Shown here: piece by piece, positions 50,597 through 60,247 of the stretch
Position numbering within the stretch: position 1 is the stretch's first letter
Layout: each line of letters opens with the position of its first letter
DNA from: Acidimicrobiales bacterium
Lineage (GTDB): Bacteria; Actinomycetota; Acidimicrobiia; Acidimicrobiales; DATDAH01
Reading direction: 5' to 3'
Length of the DNA stretch: 64,000 bases
NCBI GenBank assembly: GCA_016794585.1
Contig: JAEUJM010000049.1
Coordinates: 1-64,000, forward strand
Notes under the pieces: generated by a model
Told to the model about the DNA's origin: nothing
Databases searched by the model: none
Seen by the model: the letters and a program-made list of their open reading frames with translations, nothing else
Program-made: the position numbers and the translations under genes

Positions 50597-51490
50597 ATGC
50601 CGCTGCGCTACGACACCATCACCTTCCTGTCCGACTACGGGCACGCCGACGAGTTCGTGGGCGTCGTCCACTCGGTGATCCGCTCGATCACGCCCGAGGC
50701 GGCGGTGGTCGACCTCACCCACGACATCGCCCCCCACGACGTGCGGGCCGCCGGCCTCCTCCTGGCCCGCAGCGCCCAGTACCTGTGCCCGGGCGTCGTG
50801 CTCGCCGTGGTCGACCCCGGCGTGGGCGGCGACCGCCGCTGCGTGGCGGTCGAGGTGGGCGACGGCATGTCCGTGCTGGTCGGCCCCGACAACGGGCTGC
50901 TGGCGCCGGCGGTGGCCATGGTCGGCGGCGCCACCCGGGCCGTCGAGCTCACCAACACCGACTTCCACCTGCCCGCAGCGGGCGCCACGTTCGCCGGCCG
51001 CGACATCTTCGCCCCCGTGGCCGCCCAGCTGTGCCAGGGCGTCGACCTCGCCGAGCTCGGCGAGCGCATCGAGCCCGGCCTGCTCCAGCCCGGCGTCCTG
51101 CCCCTCAGCCGGGAGGAGGACGGCGTGGTCATGGCCCAGGTGCTGTGGGTGGACCGCTTCGGCAACGCACAGCTGAACGTCGACCCCGACGAGCTCGCCG
51201 CCTTCGGCGACCGCGTGCGCCTGCGCTACGGCGACACCACCCGCTCCGCCCGTCTCGGCACCACCTACGCCGAGCTCGGCCCGGGCGACGTCGGCCTGCT
51301 GGTCGACTCCTACGGCCTGCTCGCGATCGCCGTCAACGGCCACTCCGCCGCCGCCACCCTGGGCCTGGCCGAGGGCGACGAGCTGAGCATCGAAGCCCTC
51401 GAGGGCGACGACCCCACCCCGAGCGCCGGCGTGACCACGCCGGTGACGCTCACCGACCCCGCTACCCGGATGAAAGGCGCTCCCCGATGA
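50597..51490 (+). CDS. SAM hydroxide adenosyltransferase (DUF62 family)
   Basis: A 297-residue enzyme of the DUF62/SAM hydrolase family, which splits S-adenosylmethionine to adenosine and methionine using water. Family blocks: TFLSDYGHADEFVGVVHSVIRSI, VVDLTHDIAPHDVRAAGLLL, AVVDPGVGGDRRC, GPDNGLLAPA and FGNAQLNVD. The halogenase-type insertion is absent. TACCGT (50581-50586) lies 10 bases before the ATG. Its stop overlaps the start of a 29-residue membrane peptide gene (ATGA). Physiological role uncertain in all species. Confidence 0.88.
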   Translation: MPLRYDTITFLSDYGHADEFVGVVHSVIRSITPEAAVVDLTHDIAPHDVRAAGLLLARSAQYLCPGVVLAVVDPGVGGDRRCVAVEVGDGMSVLVGPDNGLLAPAVAMVGGATRAVELTNTDFHLPAAGATFAGRDIFAPVAAQLCQGVDLAELGERIEPGLLQPGVLPLSREEDGVVMAQVLWVDRFGNAQLNVDPDELAAFGDRVRLRYGDTTRSARLGTTYAELGPGDVGLLVDSYGLLAIAVNGHSAAATLGLAEGDELSIEALEGDDPTPSAGVTTPVTLTDPATRMKGAPR

Positions 51491-51576
51491 GGAAGGGCAC
51501 CACCATCGTGATCGGCCTGCTCCTGCTGCTGATCCTGGGCGCCACGACGCTCCAGCTCTTCTTCCTCGCCCGCTGA
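51487..51576 (+). CDS. 29-residue single-span membrane peptide
   Basis: MRKGTTIVIGLLLLLILG then ATTLQLFFLAR: two basic residues at the start, a hydrophobic span of about 20 residues, and Arg at the end. The ATG overlaps the DUF62 stop (ATGA), so it is translationally coupled to that gene. Too small for standard gene finders. Length, charge bias and coupling support a real product, with the N-terminus probably inside the cell. Function unknown; a regulatory or stabilising partner is possible. Confidence 0.6.
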   Translation: MRKGTTIVIGLLLLLILGATTLQLFFLAR

Positions 51577-51633
51577 CATCAGCCCGCCGAAGGGTGTAGA
51601 CCCGCAGGATCTGATGGTCTAGTTTGGGCGGTC

Positions 51634-52176
51634 ATGGACACCGCCGTGCGGCCGAACCCGCGCACGATCACCGTGGAGACCTTCCTCGCCGACCCCCACG
51701 CGGCCAAGTACCGCGACGTGGTCGATCGGGACGCTGACGCCATCGATCGCGTGTTTGCGATCCTCAACGACCATCAGGTCGTCCACGACATGACCAGCGC
51801 GACCCGCCTCGACCTCCCGGCGCTCCAGGGTGCAGTGGTGCCCATCGAGGCCGATCCGGTGATCGCCGTCGTCTTTGACGGGCCCCACGGCCAGCGGTTC
51901 CGTCAAGCCGTGGGGGTGGCGGTGCGCCTCAAGATGGAGTCGCTGGGGTTTGCGACCACCGGCCGCAAGGGCTCCGTGCGAGCGCAGCGGTTCTCCCGGG
52001 CCGAGCGGTACCAACCGCAGACGCCCGAGGCCTGGTCCCAGCGCTCGCGGTCCCGAGCCCTCGCCGCTCTCGAGCGGGTGGCGAACATGGGCGACCCGGA
52101 GGAGCAGCGTGAGTCGTCGGCGATCCTCATGGAGGCCTTGGCGGCCACCCGGCGCGCCGAAGGTCGGCCGTTCTGA
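51634..52176 (+). CDS. Putative antitoxin-like partner of a PIN toxin, 180 residues
   Basis: Not recognised. The 180-residue product begins MDTAVRPNPRTITVETFLAD and has no ribbon-helix-helix, AbrB or PHD motif that I can see. The middle GAVVPIEADPVIAVVFDGPHGQRF looks beta-rich and the C-terminal 50 residues (AWSQRSRSRALAALERVANMG onward) are basic and helical, perhaps the DNA- or toxin-binding part. TAGTTT (51620-51625) lies 8 bases before the ATG. The PIN gene starts directly after its TGA, the usual antitoxin-toxin order. It is far longer than most PIN antitoxins (70-100). Base use is a little less GC-rich than the neighbours. Confidence 0.65.
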   Translation: MDTAVRPNPRTITVETFLADPHAAKYRDVVDRDADAIDRVFAILNDHQVVHDMTSATRLDLPALQGAVVPIEADPVIAVVFDGPHGQRFRQAVGVAVRLKMESLGFATTGRKGSVRAQRFSRAERYQPQTPEAWSQRSRSRALAALERVANMGDPEEQRESSAILMEALAATRRAEGRPF

Positions 52177-52611
52177 GTGCTGGTCGTCCTGGACTCTGGG
52201 CCGCTCGGTCTGCTGTGCAACGCTCGCGGGGGCCGGATCAACGAGGAGGTGCTCGCGTGGGCGACCTCGGTCGAGGAGCGGGGCGATGACCTCGTGGTCC
52301 CTGAGATCGCCGATTACGAGGTCCGTCGGGAGCTGGTGCGAGCAGGGCTCGATCGATCACGTCGTCGCCTCGACGAGCTCGCGAGCGACTTGCGGTACGA
52401 GCCGCTGACCACGGCGCAGCTGCGCGTCGCCGCGCGACTCTGGGCCGACGCTCGCAACGCGGGCCGGCCGACCGCTCACGACCACGCCCTCGACGGCGAC
52501 GTGATCCTCGCCGCCCAGGCCCGGCACCTCGGCGACGACGTCGTCATCGCCACCACCAACCCCGCCCACCTCGCCCGCTACGCCGACGCCCGCCACTGGA
52601 ACGACATCTGA
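52177..52611 (+). CDS. PIN-domain ribonuclease, likely toxin
   Basis: A 144-residue PIN-domain protein. The acidic metal-binding residues appear as D6 in MLVVLDSGPLG, E48 in EIADYEVRRE, D106/D108 in HALDGDVILAAQA and a Thr-Thr-Asn end strand (IATTNPAHL). Such toxins cut tRNA or mRNA and are held by the upstream partner. GTG directly abuts the preceding TGA, so translation is coupled. The final residues RYADARHWNDI are usual for this group. Confidence 0.82.
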   Translation: MLVVLDSGPLGLLCNARGGRINEEVLAWATSVEERGDDLVVPEIADYEVRRELVRAGLDRSRRRLDELASDLRYEPLTTAQLRVAARLWADARNAGRPTAHDHALDGDVILAAQARHLGDDVVIATTNPAHLARYADARHWNDI

Positions 52612-52626
52612 GGCGACCCGGCGCTC

Positions 52627-53076
52627 TCAGCCTTCGGCGACCGTGCGGAGGTGTTCAGCGCGCTCGGTGATCAAACGGATCATGTATCGGCGTAGGAACA
52701 GCCGGTCGACCGCCCGGCCGACGATCCCGGCGGGAGACCGATAGCTGACCTCATCGATCATGCGGGTGCCGCGGGCGGTCGCTTCGTAGCGGTGCTCATG
52801 GCGCCACGATCCGAAGGGACCCTTCTGCATCTCATCGACGAACTGATGGGGGCGATCGAACTCGGTGATCCGCGAGGTCATGCGCCATCGGAGCCCGAGG
52901 TGGCGCGCCTCGAAGGTGACCTCTTCATCGAGGTCGATCAGGCCGTGACGGACTCCGGCGACGGCTTGCTCTCCGGACGATCCCATCGAGTCGACGTGCA
53001 CATCGATGTCGCGTGAGACGTCGAAGCACCGCTGCGGATCGGCTGCGACCTCGGTGACGACCCGAAAGTGCACCAC
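52627..53076 (-). CDS. SRPBCC-fold protein (START/polyketide cyclase-like)
   Basis: A 149-residue hydrophobic-pocket protein. The block HFRVVTEVAADPQRCFDVSRDID opens the fold, MTSRITEFDRPHQFVDEMQKGPFGSWRHEHRYEATARGTRMID is the central beta sheet, and the last 30 residues are the long C-terminal helix (VGRAVDRLFLRRYMIRLITER). Ligand unknown. GTG start at 53076 with TAGGGT 6 bases upstream on the minus strand (plus 53083-53088). Convergent with the PIN gene. Confidence 0.83.
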   Translation of the reverse strand: MVHFRVVTEVAADPQRCFDVSRDIDVHVDSMGSSGEQAVAGVRHGLIDLDEEVTFEARHLGLRWRMTSRITEFDRPHQFVDEMQKGPFGSWRHEHRYEATARGTRMIDEVSYRSPAGIVGRAVDRLFLRRYMIRLITERAEHLRTVAEG

Positions 53077-53099
53077 AGCGGCACCCTACGGCGGCGCGG

Positions 53100-53998
53100 T
53101 CAGACCTTGGCGGCGAGGGCGTCGCGGGTGAACTTCCGGGCGCCCCGCGCGATGAGCCAGATGGCCAGGAGCCAGAGCACGGCGCCGATGCCGAGGGCGA
53201 CGGCCAGGTCGACGAGCAGCAGCCCGGTGGCCTGGCCCATGGCCAGGAAGATGAGGGGCAGGATCACCGCGCCGCCGAGCTGGTTGGCCTCCTGCGCGGT
53301 GCGCGCCCGGGCGGACACCCGCACCATCACGCCGAGGCCGAGGGCGGCCACCGCCGGCGCCACCCAGAGGATCATCACCATCCAGAGCTGCGTGGGCAGG
53401 AACAGGCGGTGCATCACCGGCCACGCCACCGTGTTGGCCACGGTGGCGAAGCAGAGGAACCCGATCCACGACACCGCCAGCGCGGGGATGAAGGCGCTGG
53501 CCAGCTTGGCCAGGAACAGGTCGTTGTCGCGCAGCGGCAGGTGCAGCAGCGACTCGAGGGTCTTGCGCTCCTTCTCACCGGCGAAGGCGTCGGCGGCGAG
53601 GACGGCGGAGATCATCAGCGGGACGATGAGGAACAGCGGCGCCAGCAGGTAGCCGTTCACCAGCACCACCATCTGCTCCTCGCGAGGGAGGGAGGTGATG
53701 GGGTCGGCCACGCCGGCGGGCAGGCGGGTGAGGAAGTCGTTCACCTCGACGGCCTGGGAGTTCGAGGCGATCAGGCCGATGATCAGCGGCAGCACGATCA
53801 GCAGCAGCACGGGGACGAACAGCATCGGCAGGACGACGGCCTTCGAGCGCTTCACCGCGGTGAGGTCCTTGGCCACGACGGCGCGCATGGCGTCGAAGCG
53901 GGCCCGGCGGTCACCCGGGGGGCGCTCGGCCACCAGCGCGGGCGCCGGGGCGGGCAGGGCGCTCGCCGAGGAGGCCGGCGCGTCTGGCGTCGCGATGG

Positions 53999-54002
<4 letters not shown>
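53100..54002 (-). CDS. ABC-2 type transporter permease
   Basis: A 300-residue permease with about six membrane helices after a Pro/Ala-rich 40-residue N-terminus. The family start is FDAMRAVVAKDLTAVKRSKAV; the large extracytoplasmic loop follows the first helix, and the KERKTLESLLHLPLRDNDLF motif that packs on the ATPase comes after helix 3. ATG 54002 overlaps the ATPase stop (ATGA). Export of an unknown substrate, NatB-like. Confidence 0.87.
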
Positions 54003-54970
<968 letters not shown>

Positions 54971-55009
54971 GGAAGTGCTATCGGCAGCGGAATCTGGTGG
55001 ACTGAGGGT

Positions 55010-56506
55010 GTGAACCTGGCGAGCCTCATCGAGCCGCACCCCGCCGACGCCGTCGCCCTCATCAGCCGGGGCGAGAAGACCACCTACGGCGAGCTGCGCG
55101 AGCAGGTCGCCAGCTTCCGTGGTGGCCTCGTCGGCCTGGGCCTCGAGCCGGGCGACCGGGTGGCGCTGCTGTGCGCCAACAACTGGTACTTCGTGGTGTC
55201 GTACCTGGCCACCCTCGGCGCCGGTCTCGTGGCCGTGCCCCTCAATCCTCTCAGTCCGCATCGGGAGATCGAGCGCGAGCTGGCCGCCATCGGCGCCCGC
55301 GCCATCGTCGTGGGCCCGGCCGGTCGCAACGCCTTCGCCTCGGTCGACCGCTCGACCACCCCGGCCCTCGAGTACGTCGTGGGCCCCTCGGGCGCCGGCG
55401 TGGGCGAGTCGGTCACGTTCGACCAGCTCCTCGCCGCCGACCCCGCCCCGATCGTCGAACGCGAAGCGGACGATCTCGCCGTGCTCATGTTCACCAGCGG
55501 CACCGCAGGGTCACCGAAGGCGGCCATGCTCACCCACGGCAACCTGCTCTCCAACCTCGAGCAGGTGCAGTCCAGCCCGGGCCGCGCGCAGGAGGCGGGC
55601 GACGTCAGCTTCGGGGTCATCCCCCTGTTCCACATCTTCGGGCTGAACGTGGTGCTCGGCGGCGCCCTGGACGTGGGCGGGTGCGTGCTGCTCATCGAGC
55701 GCTTCGACCCGTCCTCGGCTCTCGAGGCCATCGCCCGCCACCAGGCCACCCTCGTCTCGGGCCCCCCGACCATGTGGGCCGCCCTCGCCGACCAGCCCGA
55801 CGCCGCCCCGGACGCCTTCGCCTCGGTCCGCCTCGCCACCTCCGGTGCCGCCAAGCTGCCCGACGAGGTGCCCCGCCGGCTCATGGAGCGGTTCGGGGTG
55901 CGCCTGGTCGAGGGCTACGGCCTCACCGAGACCTCCCCCGTGGTCGCGACGGCCAACGGCCTGCCCGACGCCCCCGTCGGCTCCATCGGCCGCCCCATCC
56001 GCGGCATCGAGATGCGCCTCGTCGACCCCGACGGCGACGACGTGCTCATCGGCGACGAGGGCGAGGTGTGGGTGCGGGGCCCCAACGTCTTCCACGGCTA
56101 CTGGAACGACCCCGAGGCCACCGCCGCCGCCCTCACCCCTGAGGGCTGGTTGCGCACGGGTGACCTCGCCGTGGTCAACGACGACGGCTACCTCTTCCTG
56201 GTGGACCGGGCCAAGGACCTCATCATCGTGTCCGGCTTCAACGTGTACCCCGCCGAGGTGGAGGAGATCCTCATCGAGCATCCCGCGGTCGACGCCGCCG
56301 CGGTGGTGGGCGTGCCCCACCCGCACTCCGGTGAGGCGGTGAAGGCCTTCGTGGTTGCAGCCGACGGCTTCGCCGTGGAGGAAGACGACCTCATCGCGTG
56401 GTGCGCGGATCAACTGGCCCGCTACAAGTGCCCGTCGAAGGTGATGTTCGTCGACGAACTGCCCCAGAACGTGGCCGGCAAGGTGCTCCGCCGCACCCTG
56501 AAGTAG
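55010..56506 (+). CDS. Fatty acyl-CoA/AMP ligase
   Basis: A 498-residue ANL-superfamily ligase. ATP loop [19 protein letters not shown], aromatic motif [12 protein letters not shown], the [12 protein letters not shown] block, the hinge in [25 protein letters not shown] and the catalytic Lys in [10 protein letters not shown]. This is the medium- to long-chain fatty acid CoA ligase layout. GTG at 55010 is preceded by CTGAGG, a weak ribosome site. Substrate chain length not predictable. Divergent from the ABC exporter. Confidence 0.9.
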   Translation: MNLASLIEPHPADAVALISRGEKTTYGELREQVASFRGGLVGLGLEPGDRVALLCANNWYFVVSYLATLGAGLVAVPLNPLSPHREIERELAAIGARAIVVGPAGRNAFASVDRSTTPALEYVVGPSGAGVGESVTFDQLLAADPAPIVEREADDLAVLMFTSGTAGSPKAAMLTHGNLLSNLEQVQSSPGRAQEAGDVSFGVIPLFHIFGLNVVLGGALDVGGCVLLIERFDPSSALEAIARHQATLVSGPPTMWAALADQPDAAPDAFASVRLATSGAAKLPDEVPRRLMERFGVRLVEGYGLTETSPVVATANGLPDAPVGSIGRPIRGIEMRLVDPDGDDVLIGDEGEVWVRGPNVFHGYWNDPEATAAALTPEGWLRTGDLAVVNDDGYLFLVDRAKDLIIVSGFNVYPAEVEEILIEHPAVDAAAVVGVPHPHSGEAVKAFVVAADGFAVEEDDLIAWCADQLARYKCPSKVMFVDELPQNVAGKVLRRTLK

Positions 56507-56531
56507 GCCGCTGCGGGTCCCGCTCGGGACT

Positions 56532-56561
56532 TTGTGAACGGAGGCACGAGCGCGGTACCGT
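56532..56561 (+). promoter_or_regulatory. rex promoter with Rex half-operator
   Basis: TTGTGAACG (56532-56540) is one full Rex half-site (consensus TTGTGAA-N8-TTCACAA), while the other half (AGGCACG) is degraded. It overlaps a -35 TTGTGA; an 18-base spacer leads to -10 TACCGT (56556-56561), 8 bases before the ATG. Rex autoregulation is known in Streptomyces. Confidence 0.6.
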
Positions 56562-56569
56562 CGCCCGTC

Positions 56570-57262
56570 ATGGAGGGTCGCGCGCCTCGTCCGAAGAAGG
56601 CGTCGGCGCGCCACATCCCCGAGGCCACGGTGGCCCGCCTGCCGGTGTACGTCCGCACCCTCCTGGGGCTCGCCGACGACAAGATCGCGACCATCTCGTC
56701 CGAGCGGCTGGCCGAGCTGGCCGGCGTCAATGCCGCGCAAGTGCGCAAGGACCTTTCCTACCTCGGCTCTTACGGCACGCGCGGCGTGGGCTACGACGTC
56801 GAGTACCTGTTGTTCCAGATGAGCCGCGAGCTGGGGCTCACCCACGACTGGCCCGTCATCATCGCCGGCGTGGGCAACCTGGGCCGCGCCCTCGCCAACT
56901 ACGGGGGCTTCGGCGACCGCGGCTTTCCCGTGGCCGCGCTGGTCGACGCCGACCCGAAGAAGGTGGGCAAGAGCCTCGGGGGCATCGAGGTGCGCCACAT
57001 CGACGACCTGCCCGAGATCGTGGGCGAGCACCAGGCCGCCATCGGCATCATCGCCACCCCCGCGGCGGCGGCGCAGGACGTGGCCGACCGCATGGTGGCG
57101 GCCGGCGTCAGCTCGATCCTCAACTTCGCGCCCGCCATCGTCACCGTCCCCGACGGGATGTCGCTGCGCAAGGTCGACCTCGCGGTCGAGCTCCAGATCC
57201 TCAGCTTCTACCAGCAGCGTCGCACCGACCCCGCCGCCAAGCGCGCCGCCGGCGACGGGTAG
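56570..57262 (+). CDS. rex: Redox-sensing repressor Rex
   Basis: A 230-residue NADH/NAD sensor that represses respiratory and related genes when NAD is high. N-terminal winged helix KASARHIPEATVARLPVYVRTL and LAELAGVNAAQVRKDLSYLG; Rossmann motif IIAGVGNLGRALANYGGF; the C-terminal swapped helix is DLAVELQILSFYQQ. ATG 56570 is set by the leaderless promoter; an upstream GTG at 56534 would overlap it. It precedes hem genes, the same neighbourhood as rex-hemACD in Streptomyces coelicolor. Confidence 0.94.
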   Translation: MEGRAPRPKKASARHIPEATVARLPVYVRTLLGLADDKIATISSERLAELAGVNAAQVRKDLSYLGSYGTRGVGYDVEYLLFQMSRELGLTHDWPVIIAGVGNLGRALANYGGFGDRGFPVAALVDADPKKVGKSLGGIEVRHIDDLPEIVGEHQAAIGIIATPAAAAQDVADRMVAAGVSSILNFAPAIVTVPDGMSLRKVDLAVELQILSFYQQRRTDPAAKRAAGDG

Positions 57263-57270
57263 GCCGGGCC

Positions 57271-57930
57271 GTGCCGGTCGAAGAGCCCCTGTACCCCGTG
57301 AACCTGCGGGTGGCGGGGCGGCGCTGCCTCGTGGTGGGCGGCGGGCGGGTGGCCGCCGACAAGGTGGCCGGCCTGCTCGAGTGCGACGCCTTCGTGCACG
57401 TGGTCGCCCCCGAGATCGGCGAGCTGTTGGCCGAGATGGTGGCGGCCGAGGTGGCGGCGCCGGAGGGAGGCGACCGCCTCACTTGGGACCAACGTCCCTA
57501 CCGGGCCGCCGATCTCGATGGTCGAATGCTCGTCATCACCGCCACCGCCACGCCCGCGACCAACCACCAGGTCTTCCTCGACGCCCAGCGCGCCGGGGTG
57601 CTCGTGAACAGCGCCGACGACCCCGCCAACTGCACCTTCACCCTGCCGTCCCGGGTCCGCCGGGGTCGGCTGCTCGTCACCTTCTCCACGGGGGGTCACA
57701 GTCCCGCCCTGGCCACCTGGTTGCGCCGGCGTTTCGAGGCGGAGTTTGGCCCCGAATACGACACACTGATCGATGTGCTCGCTGACGCCCGGCAGTCGAT
57801 CCGGGCCGAGGGCCGCTCGACCGAGGGTCTCGACTGGCAAGAGGCGCTCGACTCGGGAATGCTGGAGCTGATCCGAGAGGGTCGTGTCGCCGAAGCCAAG
57901 GAGCGCCTGCAGGCGTGTCTGTCGTCGTAG
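57271..57930 (+). CDS. Precorrin-2 dehydrogenase / sirohydrochlorin ferrochelatase-like (CysG N-domain)
   Basis: A 219-residue SirC/Met8p-type protein that oxidises precorrin-2 with NAD and may insert iron to form siroheme. N-terminal Rossmann segment YPVNLRVAGRRCLVVGGGRVAADKVAGLL, the VLVNSADDPANCTFTLPSRVRRG block and STGGHSPALATWLRRRFEAEFG follow. Starts at GTG 57271, 8 bases after rex, and its end overlaps hemA by 16 bases. It supplies siroheme for sulfite/nitrite reductases, in keeping with the sulfate importer elsewhere. Confidence 0.9.
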   Translation: MPVEEPLYPVNLRVAGRRCLVVGGGRVAADKVAGLLECDAFVHVVAPEIGELLAEMVAAEVAAPEGGDRLTWDQRPYRAADLDGRMLVITATATPATNHQVFLDAQRAGVLVNSADDPANCTFTLPSRVRRGRLLVTFSTGGHSPALATWLRRRFEAEFGPEYDTLIDVLADARQSIRAEGRSTEGLDWQEALDSGMLELIREGRVAEAKERLQACLSS

Positions 57931-59183
57931 TCGGGCTGAACCACCGCACGGTCCCGTTGGACCTGTTGGAGCGCATGACGGTCAGCGACGCGCGCCTGCC
58001 CAAGGCCCTGCACGACCTCTGCTCCCGCGACGAGATCGGCGAGGCGGTGCTGCTCTCCACCTGCAACCGCACCGAGGTCTACGCGGTCGTCGAGCGCTTC
58101 CACCCGGCCTACCAGGACATTCGCAACTTCCTGTCCGAGATGGCCTACCTCCCGCCTGAGGCCTTCAGCGACCACCTCTACACCCACTACGACGACGAGG
58201 CCGTCGAGCACCTCTTCGGCGTCGCCGCCGGCCTCGACTCGGCCGTGCTGGGCGAGAGCGAGATCCTCGGCCAGGTGAAGTCGGCGTGGGAGCTGGCCCA
58301 GAGCGAGCAGGCCGCCGGCACGTCGCTCAACATGTTGTTCCGTCACGCCCTCGAGGTGGGCAAGCGGGCCCGCACCGAGACGGCCATCGCCCGCCACATC
58401 ACCTCGGTGGCGCAGGCCGCGGTGGCCATGGCCACCGATCGCCTCGGCACCCTCGCCGGGAAGCGCATCCTCGTGCTCGGCGCCGGCGACATGGGCCGGG
58501 GCATGGTGGCCTCGCTGGCCGAGGCCGACACCGTCGACCCGCCCGAGCTGCTGGTGGCCAACCGCACCTGGGCCAAGGCCGAAGAGGTCGCCGCCGGGGT
58601 CGGCGGTCGCGCCGTCCACGTCGACGACGTGCCATCCGTCCTCGCCGACGTCGACGTGCTGCTCACCTCCACCGGCGCCTCATCGATCATGTTCGAGCAG
58701 GCCGACTTCGCCCCCGCCCTCGCCCAGCGCAACGGACGTCCGCTGCTCATCGTCGACATCGCCGTGCCCCGCGACATCGACCCGGCCGTCGGCGAGCTCG
58801 ACGGCGTCACCCTGCTCGACATGGACGACCTGCGGGTCTTCGCCGAGGCCGGCGTCGCCCAGCGCCGGCGTGAGGTCACCGCGGTCGACGGCATCGTCAC
58901 CGACGAGGTCCAGCGCTACCTGTCGGTCAGCACGGCACGCGAGGTGGCGCCGCTCGTCACCGCCGTGCGCGACAAGGCGGAGGACATCCGCCTCGCCGAG
59001 ATCGAGCGCCACCGGGCCAAGCTCGACGGCCTGGACGAGCGTGAGCGCGAGGCGGTCGAGGCCCTCACCCGGGGCATCCTCGCCAAGCTGCTCCACGAGC
59101 CCACCGTGCGTCTCAAGGACGCGGCGGGCACCCCACGTGGCGACCGTCTGGCCGAGTCGCTGCGCACCCTCTTCGACCTGTGA
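57915..59183 (+). CDS. hemA: Glutamyl-tRNA reductase
   Basis: First committed step of C5-type tetrapyrrole synthesis: reduces glutamyl-tRNA to glutamate-1-semialdehyde. 422 residues. SVVVVGLNHRTVPLDLLERM at the start, catalytic Cys in LLSTCNRTEVYAV, GLDSAVLGESEILGQVK, NADPH motif VLGAGDMGRGMVA, and the C-terminal dimerisation helix. GTG 57915 overlaps the preceding gene. Confidence 0.96.
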   Translation: MSVVVVGLNHRTVPLDLLERMTVSDARLPKALHDLCSRDEIGEAVLLSTCNRTEVYAVVERFHPAYQDIRNFLSEMAYLPPEAFSDHLYTHYDDEAVEHLFGVAAGLDSAVLGESEILGQVKSAWELAQSEQAAGTSLNMLFRHALEVGKRARTETAIARHITSVAQAAVAMATDRLGTLAGKRILVLGAGDMGRGMVASLAEADTVDPPELLVANRTWAKAEEVAAGVGGRAVHVDDVPSVLADVDVLLTSTGASSIMFEQADFAPALAQRNGRPLLIVDIAVPRDIDPAVGELDGVTLLDMDDLRVFAEAGVAQRRREVTAVDGIVTDEVQRYLSVSTAREVAPLVTAVRDKAEDIRLAEIERHRAKLDGLDEREREAVEALTRGILAKLLHEPTVRLKDAAGTPRGDRLAESLRTLFDL

Positions 59184-59245
59184 GTGCCGCGGCGCCGCGC
59201 CGTGGCGCTGGCCTCCTCCAGCTCGACCCGTGAGCGGGTGCACCC

Positions 59246-60148
59246 GTGGGTGACGATGTGCGTCTTCGGGCCGCGACCCGGGGGAGCCCGCTCGCCCTGT
59301 GGCAGGTCGAGCACGTCACCGCCCTGCTGGCGCCGGCCGGCATCGAGGTCGAGCCCGTCGTGGTCGAGACCTCCGGCGACGTCGTGCTCGACCGGCCCAT
59401 CTGGGAGATCGGGGGCAAGGGCGTCTTCGTGAAGGAGGTGCAGGCCGCGGTGCTCGACGGCCGGGCCGACTTCGCCGTGCACTCGGCCAAGGACCTGCCC
59501 TCGGTCGAGGTCCCCGGCCTCGTCCTCGCCTGCGTCCCCGAGCGGGGCGAGCCCCGCGACGCTCTCGTGGGCTCGACCCTCGCCGACCTGCCCACCGGCG
59601 CCCTCGTGGCCACCGGCTCGGTCCGCCGCCGGGCCCAGCTGGCGTGGCTGCGACCCGACCTCACCTTCACCGGGCTGCGGGGCAACATCGCGACCCGCCT
59701 GGCCAAGGCCCCCGACTTCGGCGCCATCGTCATGGCCGCCGCTGCGCTCGAGCGCCTGGGGATGGCCGACCGCGCTGCCGAGGTTCTGGAGCCGTCGGTG
59801 ATGCTGCCGCAGGTGGGCCAGGGCGCCCTCGCCATCGAGGCCCGAGCCGGCGACGAGCCGGTGCTGTCTGCGTTGACCGCCATCGAGCACGTCCCCAGCC
59901 GGGCGGCCGTGGATGCCGAGCGGGGCTTCCTGGCCGAGCTGGGCGGCGACTGCGACCTGCCCGCCGGCGCCCACGCCACCCTCGCCGCCGACGGCTCACT
60001 GGAGCTGGAGGGTCTGCTGGCCTCGCTCGACGGCCACGTCGTGCTGCGGGAGTCCGTCGCCGGCGCCGCCTCGGAGACCGCCGCCCTGGGCCACTCCCTG
60101 GCCCGGTCCCTGCTCGACGACCACGGCGGCGCCGCCCTCCTCGCCTGA
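59246..60148 (+). CDS. hemC: Hydroxymethylbilane synthase (porphobilinogen deaminase)
   Basis: Joins four porphobilinogens into hydroxymethylbilane. 300 residues. RAATRGSPLALWQVEHV at the start, DFAVHSAKDLPSVEVPGL with the catalytic Asp region, ATGSVRRRAQLAWLRPDL and the dipyrromethane-binding Cys in GGDCDLPAGAHA. GTG 59246 follows hemA by 62 bases. Confidence 0.95.
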   Translation: MGDDVRLRAATRGSPLALWQVEHVTALLAPAGIEVEPVVVETSGDVVLDRPIWEIGGKGVFVKEVQAAVLDGRADFAVHSAKDLPSVEVPGLVLACVPERGEPRDALVGSTLADLPTGALVATGSVRRRAQLAWLRPDLTFTGLRGNIATRLAKAPDFGAIVMAAAALERLGMADRAAEVLEPSVMLPQVGQGALAIEARAGDEPVLSALTAIEHVPSRAAVDAERGFLAELGGDCDLPAGAHATLAADGSLELEGLLASLDGHVVLRESVAGAASETAALGHSLARSLLDDHGGAALLA

Positions 60149-60247
60149 ACCCCCGGGTCTCCCTTCCAGTACCCAGAACGAGTAGGGGTGTGGGCTCGGG
60201 GGGTTGGCGGGCGCCGCAACCGGGTGGGTTCGTGGTGGACTGAGGCC

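Noticed and set aside
51634-52611. Recent mobile island
   Set aside because: Base use is only slightly lower in GC and no integrase, repeat or tRNA junction flanks it.
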